A stretch of 64,000 nucleotides of DNA from Rhododendron vialii (lineage: Eukaryota > Streptophyta > Magnoliopsida > Ericales > Ericaceae), in the NCBI RefSeq assembly GCF_030253575.1, contig NC_080568.1, forward strand, positions 26,043,501 to 26,107,500, in the 5' to 3' direction. Positions 58,212 through 64,000 of this stretch are shown here, one piece after another. Within the stretch, counting starts at the first letter, position 1, and each line of letters begins with the position of its first letter. The translations under genes and the position numbers were made by a program. Under the pieces are notes generated by a model that ran no database searches, was not told where the DNA came from, and saw nothing but the letters and a program-made list of their open reading frames with translations.

Positions 58212-58430
58212 TACTCCCTCTGTCCCTAAATAAGTGTCCGGCGCGCAAAACTAGGCGTTAAAAATGAAGCATTTGTTTCGTTAAAAAAATCAATTTTTTT
58301 TCACAAATCAATAGATGGCAATGAGTTCTATTATATTGTGAAAAAAAATTAAAATTTTTAATAAAAAATATGCATGTTTTGTAAAGCCTAGTTTTGCGTG
58401 CCGGACACTTATTTAGGGACAGAGGGAGTA
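58212..58430. mobile_element. Stowaway MITE with TA duplication (empty site known)
   Basis: Element 58,214-58,428 (215 bp) starts CTCCCTCTGTCCCTAAATAA and ends with its inverted copy (TTATTTAGGGACAGAGGGAG); TA flanks both sides. In unit 2 the same spot is the uninterrupted CAAAGTATTTTGG (TA at 48,181-48,182). Confidence 0.95.
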
Positions 58431-58868
58431 TTTAATTTGGACAGTCCGGATTATAATGAAACTTTTCCAGACTTTCTTTCCTGGAAAAGTTTCATTAGAT
58501 TCCGGACCGTCCAAAGCCGAAACGGAAGGCCAAGATCGCGCAATCTAGAGCGGTTCCGTGAATAAGTCTATCTCAAGTGTTTATCAATATGCATGATGCA
58601 AGCACAGGCTTTTTCCCCTTGAGTTTTCTTGGTTTGTCAATTTGATGGGGAAATCTGTAAAAGTAAGAGGATACCTTAACCCATTGAAGCCAAATATACT
58701 AAGCGGTATCCCTGCCTAATCTTTCAAGACTACCCGAATTCCTTACTCATTTCGGCTATTCTGTTTCAAATCATCCCACTGTAAATTGAAGCCAAAATTC
58801 CAACATCCACATCCCTAAATCACTCGTTACCTAGCTGGTGACAGAGAGAAATCGATATCGAAACCAAA

Positions 58869-59153
58869 ATGAAGGCATCAAACATTGGAGTGTTTATTGT
58901 GCTAGTACTGGTCTTGGGCTGCTACAAACCTAAAGTATCCATGGCCGCGACTTGCAAAATACTATCGCTGAGCCCTTGCTTGGACGCTATCACAAGCGGG
59001 ACGACTCCTTCGGATAGGTGTTGTAGTCGTTTGAAGGAACAAGAAGCTTGTCTTTGTGAGTTCGCCAAGGACCCTGACTATAGCCAGTACATTACCTCTC
59101 CTAATGCCATGAAAGTTGCTACCGCTTGTGGGGTTGCCATCCCCACATGTTAA
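58869..59153 (+). CDS. A-type nsLTP2, intact (unit 3)
   Basis: 94 aa, no intron, all eight cysteines at type-2 spacing, signal peptide about 1-27. Almost identical to the unit-2 copy (three residue differences). The promoter differs in one striking way: where units 1 and 2 have TATAAATT this copy has TGTAAATT (58,780-58,787), a change of the second base of the TATA box. A Stowaway MITE ends about 440 bp upstream. The protein should be functional, but expression may be reduced. Confidence 0.93.
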   Translation: MKASNIGVFIVLVLVLGCYKPKVSMAATCKILSLSPCLDAITSGTTPSDRCCSRLKEQEACLCEFAKDPDYSQYITSPNAMKVATACGVAIPTC

Positions 59154-59949
59154 TTGGATTTGCCCAACAAATTCCTCCCTCCCTCTTTATATGTTTACCT
59201 ATATGAATAAATGCGTCTTATTGCGTGGAGTGCACAATAAGAACGCAGAGGGAAAGTGCGTAAGTAAATACGCATAAATGCGTCCTATGGTACCAATGTT
59301 ATCTACTTGGATTCAGGGATATGCCCTAGTGGTCTTGTTCCCTGTTTTGTTTCAATAAAATCTTAACTTACCAAAGAAAGTATTGGTTTCAATGAGGGTA
59401 CTACTAACAAGATCAACTCTGTTCGCTCTCTCTCTCTCATTTTTGTGTGTGTGTGTGCGCGCATGTGTTGGCATCATTAGTCTTTGAATAGCCCTTATTT
59501 TTTAACCCCAAATAATCTTGGCAAATCGTTAAATTTGAAGACATAATTTGAATAAATTTCCTATCTTTATGTCCTTTTGAATCGGCTTCCTTCTCTCTTT
59601 TCCAATCTTCTCTTTTTTAAACCGTTTTGATGTAGAAGAAGTATCTCTCAAAATTATGGAGGACAACAAGAAGAATTTTTCTATGGTACAACAAATGTTT
59701 TGGCGTATGGCATCCCAAAAATGAGTTTTGGTAAGTATTCCATATGGAATGATAATTATTTCAGTGCAGTGATAAGTATTTTACATTTAACATACTTATC
59801 ACCATATTACTTTTGGGTTTGGTGTATCATGTATCATAGATAGACTCCAACAAGGAATACCTCTAACTTCACGGACAAATGAGAGAGAGAGATGGGTTTG
59901 GTGTATCATAGATAGACTCCAACAAGGAATACCCTCTAACTTCATGGAC

Positions 59950-59996
<47 letters not shown>

Positions 59997-60355
59997 GGGG
60001 GGGGTGGTGGTGTGGTGTGTTCCATTTTTGCCCCTTAAAAAACAAGTACTTATTTGCAATTTTCAAGCTTAAAAATAATAGGTTTATTTACAATTTTCAA
60101 AAACAAGTACTTATTTGTAATTTTCAAGCTTAAAAATAATATGCAATATGGATCTTAATTGATAGATTTCGATGAGATCTATCAAACACTGTAAAAAAAA
60201 TTAAAAAATTATTTTTTAAGCCCATTATTTTTAATTTTAAAAATACGTTTTTATTTTTTGAGTACTTATTTTATAAAATGGAACAGAAGAGAGATTTAAA
60301 AGGATATACAGAATACGGAATCCTAGACCGTGATAGAAAGAGTTAACTCCTAACA
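59154..60355. other. A-gene 3' region and spacer, unit 3
   Basis: Homologous to 48,899-49,980 (for example GGAATCCTA-ACCG near 60,317). Contains a local duplication of TTTGGTGTATCATAGATAGA (59,819 and 59,895) and the GA/poly-G run. No gene. Confidence 0.7.
59954..60004. repeat. (GA)n followed by 19-bp poly-G
   Basis: GA run 59,954-59,986 passing into an uninterrupted G run 59,986-60,004. The minus strand therefore has poly-C. Confidence 0.95.
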
Positions 60356-61235
60356 AAAAAATGGTTTGTTCTCTGTTCGTCGGCATTAATTACAAGCTAT
60401 TTTCTGATTGGGCCACGTCATCAACAGCCCAACAACACAATTTTCGGCCTGCGCAAAAAAATGGAACCCTGAACGCCTATTCGTGCGGGAACTTAACTTT
60501 ATGCTATTTGAAAGGTTAATGGTACAGATTTTAAATCTGTACGTATCAGCGCGTACAAAATTCATTTGGGCCCGTTTCGCCTCTCAAAAAAATAATCGGA
60601 ACTACTTATTTTGTTTAAAATATTTCATTTATGGCCTTTTCAAAAAATAAGCTCAATTGCATATTGTTTAGGGCATCTACAAAACATTCCATTTTGTCTT
60701 GAATTCTGGGACAAAATGGGATCTTTCGTAGAGCCACTAAACGATACAAGATTGAGATTATTTTTTGTATGGATCATAAACAAAGTATTTTAAATAAAAT
60801 GAGCGGTTCCGATCATTTTTTTGGAACCCAAAACGGTACAAAATAGGCTTTGCACATGCTTGTACAGATTCAAAATCTGTGCCATTAGCTCTGTTATGCT
60901 ATGTCTACGTCAAAATATTAATATGTATATGTATTATTTACATGAGAATTTTTTTTGTTGTCCTAGCCCAGGAGTTGCTCGAGCCCAAGAAAGAGAGCGA
61001 GATATGCCTTGGGGGAGGAGGAGCCGAAGAGGTGCTCCCCTGCAGAAAAACCCTATTCTGGTTGGGCTTTTGTCATTGTGATGTTTATCCAACTTTTTGT
61101 TGGATTCTTTTTCCTTTTTTTCGTTTTTAATAAAATTTCATCTTTTATCGGAAAAAGAAAAAGGGGAAGCGTCCTAGAGAGGGAGAGACGTTCCACTTTC
61201 CAAACCATTTGTTCTCTTTTTTTAAATTATATGTT
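60356..61235 (+). mobile_element. Unit-3 insertion ending in LINE-like 3' UTR
   Basis: This segment interrupts the unit-2 order. Its right part (about 60,955-61,160) contains TTGGATTC-TTTTTC, then TTTTTAATAAAATTTCATCT and an A-rich GGAAAAAGAAAAAG, the usual look of a plant L1 LINE 3' UTR and tail on the plus strand. The rest has no recognisable domain. Confidence 0.4.
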
Positions 61236-61405
61236 TTTTATAGTTAAAGTGAACGTAGATCGCATATGCGACCAAATAATTAATTCTGTCAAATGTCAAT
61301 CAAACTAACAAATGGATAAAGTAATGAATTATGTTCATGGTAAATGTGAACAAAGCTCACACGCTTTGTATATGATCAAATTTACATCTTCGATTTATAG
61401 TTTCA

Positions 61406-61950
61406 ATATTTGTTTACCATTTTAATGTCCCACATCGACTAAATATGAGATTGGCCATGTTCATGTAAACTCTTGGACATCCTCCCCTTGCGAGCCGGTT
61501 TTCAAGAATGAGTTCTATACAAGAATTTGTATAATTTGTATAAATGGTATCAGAATCAGCCACCACGTCGAGTATGGGCTCGAATGCACCCGTGCAAGTA
61601 TGGGCTTGTATGGGTGCAACTTTGCAGTTCGACTCTTGGCCGGAGTGGCAACCTATTGATTGGACGAGAGTTAATTCCATGCCAATAGAGTGATGGGCCA
61701 TTGTGGATGTCGGCTACAAAGCGTGGTGATATGTTACAATTCTAATGTCTCACATTGGCTAATTATGAGCTTAGCTATGTGCATATAAGTTCTTGAGCAC
61801 TCTCCCTGAAGCGTGGTGATATGTTATGATCCTAATGTCTCACATCAGCTCAATATTAGCATGTCCATGTGCATATAAGCTTTTGAACAACCTCTCTTTG
61901 TAAAGCCAATTTTCAAGGGGGAGTTCTACCCAAGGGCTTGTATCAATATT
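61406..61950. mobile_element. TRIM-like miniature LTR element with 5-bp duplication
   Basis: Element 61,411-61,945 (535 bp) starts TG and ends CA, flanked by ATATT (61,406-61,410; 61,946-61,950). The short terminal repeats, about 120 bp (61,411-about 61,535; 61,822-61,945), share AATGTC(C/T)CACATC and TTTTCAAG--GAGTTCTA. After the left one comes TGGTATCAGAATCAGCC, resembling the initiator-Met tRNA primer site TGGTATCAGAGC. A partial third repeat begins at about 61,732. No coding capacity. Sister units 0 and 2 read through the site without it. Confidence 0.85.
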
Positions 61951-62573
61951 ATTGTTAAATTGATCGCGATAGCTTCTGACCAAGATCAAAATAATACACG
62001 ATATTCCTGATTAGGATGAAAATACAGAGATAATTAAAATACCCTAACAACTTACTAAATTCGAATTAGGGGGTGTTTCTATTAACAAAAATCACAAAAA
62101 AAAATTATCATATTTTACCTTTTCGTTTTCACTAATAAAAAAGTTTTAGTATTTTACCATCTCGTTTTCACTAACAAAAAATTTGTCAACAAATTTTTTT
62201 TTTGTTACAGTAACTCTACTCACAAATTCATCAACGATTTATTCACGATCGAAAAGTCTGTTACTGAGCGTGTGTGAAGGACTTGTTGATGTTGACTAAC
62301 TTGGTTGAACAGAGCCTAAAGACTGACAACTTTTTCATCAAATCTCTCTTTTTTCTTTTCTTTTTTTTTTCTAATTTGCTAAACGCAGCTAGTCCGGAAT
62401 GAATTGTTATAATTAGTCTTTGAATATCCATCTATTTTTAAACCCCTAAATATCCTGAAAAATAGTTAAATTTGAATAAGTGAAAATAAAATAAGTCTTC
62501 TCACTCTTAAACATTTATGTCTTTCTAAATATTTCGAAGTAAATCATAAATAAAAACTCAACCCCACCCCCCC

Positions 62574-62604
<31 letters not shown>

Positions 62605-63617
62605 AAAAAGTCATAAAAAAAAAAAGATTCCTCTCCCATATCCTGATTAGAACGTTTGTAAGTAGCATACATCTGCTAAAAAAAAGAAATCGATAAATTC
62701 ACCCAGGACCTCAAACCAAATACATACATACAAGAGAATTCAGGAAAAATTACAAAGTTACAAAAAAAATTCTCCGAGAGCCAAAACCGGCTCACCACCG
62801 GGAGCCACACCGGCTCCCCACTCTACCTCACCCCCTCAGCGCTCTACATTGCACACCACCACGTACAAGAGAATACACTGTTTAATTTATACACGTACAA
62901 GAAAATACACTGTTGAATTTATAAGCCTAAGGGGAAGCCAATTTGCATCGACCAAATTGGCACACAGTCCAAGCCTTGTTCAATACACCTGCTATTTCCA
63001 GAGCAACAAATGCTCCTGAGGTTTCCGAAAGATAAGAGGCTTCTTGCCTTGGTTTGTGAGCCAATTCCTCACACAAAAAACTTTATAGCCATGACAAATT
63101 TGAATCATCATTAATCATGGTAACTATATACAAATTCATAATAATCAAGTAAATTATCTAGCAAAAAACAGGGTCATTTCAACAAACATAATTAAATTCC
63201 TTGGATCAATTACCAAACAGATAAACTAATAACAATTATGATTCATAGTCAATTTTAACATAGATCACATGCTTTGTATGTGATCACAATTCACGTGTTC
63301 ACTGATTTCTGGCTTCTAATGCTTAGTAGTTAAATCGATCCTAGTATCATCTGACCAAGACGAATACATTTGATAATGATCTCATTTTAAAGTGAGCAAT
63401 GCCTTTAAAATATAGCAATAATTAGTTCCGATGAATATCGATGAATTATCAAAATGATAAACTAATGAATTGCGTTCCTCGTCAATTTGAACATAGATAG
63501 ATTACATGCTTTGTACGTGATTCAAATTCACATGTCTATTGATTTATGGCCTCTAATGTTTTTCAGCGCAAACAAACAAGGATTTTGTTTGGAAGTTTCC
63601 TTGCAGTTTTTTTTTAA
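61951..63617. other. Unit-3 spacer lacking the B gene
   Basis: The GATCGCGATAGCTTCTGACC block (61,961) should be followed by the B gene, but from about 62,068 to 62,270 an unrelated AT-rich piece lies instead, after which the GTGAAGGACTTGTTGATGTT block (62,274) resumes. A 28-bp poly-C (62,567-62,594) runs into poly-A (62,595-62,609). At 62,700-63,060 an extra piece has a minus-strand frame (AHKPRQEASYLSETSGAFVA) of unknown origin. No supported gene. Confidence 0.55.
62567..62609. repeat. Poly-C (28) followed by poly-A (15)
   Basis: Uninterrupted C run 62,567-62,594 passing directly into an A run. Long poly-C is rare in plant DNA and prone to length error. Confidence 0.9.
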
Positions 63618-63820
63618 AAAGACGTCCGGGTGAGCTTGCGCACACTTCGATTACCCTAACCGAAGTTAACGACTAGGCAGACCTCCACTCCATTGGCATC
63701 AAAATTTAAAATGTTTGGCCTTTGAAGATTCGAACTCACAACCTTTTGAGAGATCGAGCAAGCCTTTCATAATTGCTTTCTCATACCCATTTGACCTGAA
63801 CGCCACGGGATTAAGCTTCC
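63618..63820 (-). mobile_element. tRNA-derived SINE, copy in unit 3
   Basis: Paralogous to 47,700 and 57,732, with the AGATTCGAAC box (plus strand) near 63,727. Confidence 0.55.
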
Positions 63821-63891
63821 CCTGCATTTGTTGTCTCATTAGGCATCCAGTAAATAGGCTAGCTACTTTCTAATGGCTTTAAATTTTCTTC

Positions 63892-63899
63892 TATAAATT
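63892..63899 (+). promoter_or_regulatory. TATA box of B'-type copy at window edge
   Basis: CTATAAATTGAGATCCAACC, as in the other B-type promoters, 75 bp before the ATG at 63,967. Confidence 0.7.
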
Positions 63900-63966
63900 G
63901 AGATCCAACCCAAGTGAAAAGCACATCCATAACCCACTCAACTTCAAATTTTCTTCCTCTATAAAA

Positions 63967-64000
63967 ATGAAGGCATCTCAAATTGCAGTGTTAGCAGCCG
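63967..64000 (+). CDS. nsLTP2 (B'-type), partial at window end
   Basis: The first 11 codons, MKASQIAVLAA, are open up to the window edge. Unlike the two B' pseudogenes, codon 7 is GCA instead of TAA, so this copy keeps a normal signal-peptide start. Whether the cysteine domain follows cannot be seen. Confidence 0.7.
   Translation, partial: MKASQIAVLAA

Larger units (their letters stand above)
58431..64000. repeat. Tandem array unit 3 (partial)
   Basis: Collinear with unit 2: A gene, A-B spacer with the conserved TTCAATATT/AAATTGATCGCGATAG block (61,240-61,975), SINE and B' copy at the edge. The B gene and LINE remnant are missing, replaced by other sequence around 62,060-62,270, and a large insertion sits at about 60,350-61,235. 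Confidence 0.8.

Noticed and set aside
63720..63750. tRNA gene suggested by GATTCGAAC-type boxes (also 47,816 and 57,842)
   Set aside because: No acceptor stem or full cloverleaf; the repeated copies and A-rich end fit a tRNA-derived SINE.

Overview
The window is nuclear DNA of a flowering plant, most likely a woody eudicot (Ericales is only a weak guess from the SINE type and the abundant long GA/CT microsatellites). It has AT-rich spacers, spliced genes with GT-AG introns and every major class of plant transposable element. There is nothing bacterial, organellar or CRISPR-like in it.

Layout. 0-3.4 kb is gene-free, with GA microsatellites and a small inverted-repeat MITE. 3.43-7.24 kb is a complete Mutator-like element with a 9-bp target duplication; it carries a broken plant-mobile-domain (MAIN-like) gene and a nested LINE fragment. 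7.6-8.0 kb is a hAT-type MITE. 10.34-11.92 kb (minus) is the one clear single-copy cellular gene, a five-exon reticulon-like (RTNLB) gene whose reconstruction gives an uninterrupted 223-residue protein. 12-22 kb is mostly spacer with one type-2 non-specific lipid transfer protein (nsLTP2) gene (minus), a LINE RNase H fragment and decayed repeats.

22.2-64 kb is a tandem array of nsLTP2 genes. Two subfamilies recur in order: A (starts MKASNIGVF) and B (starts MKASQINVV), followed by a LINE RNase H remnant and a short B-like pseudogene (B'). Unit 0 (22.2-27.2 kb) has both A and B broken. Unit 1 (27.7-48.18 kb) has intact B and an A gene that lost one conserved cysteine. Unit 2 (48.18-58.2 kb) has intact A, while B is split by an LTR retroelement and a second insertion. 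Unit 3 (58.2 kb to the edge) has intact A with an altered TATA box, no B, and the start of a B' copy at the window end. Because the units are paralogous, at least four transposon insertions can be read against an empty site in a sister unit.

Unit 1 also carries an 8.4-kb PIF/Harbinger element (30,085-38,449; TAA target duplication) with an apparently intact three-exon DDE transposase, an intact two-exon Myb/SANT-like partner, a second smaller Myb/SANT-like gene and an extra ORF with an RNase H1 N-terminal (hybrid-binding)-like domain. This is the most unusual gene set in the window. Functionally, the cellular genes concern ER membrane shaping (reticulon) and secreted lipid-binding proteins (nsLTP2); nearly everything else is mobile DNA.
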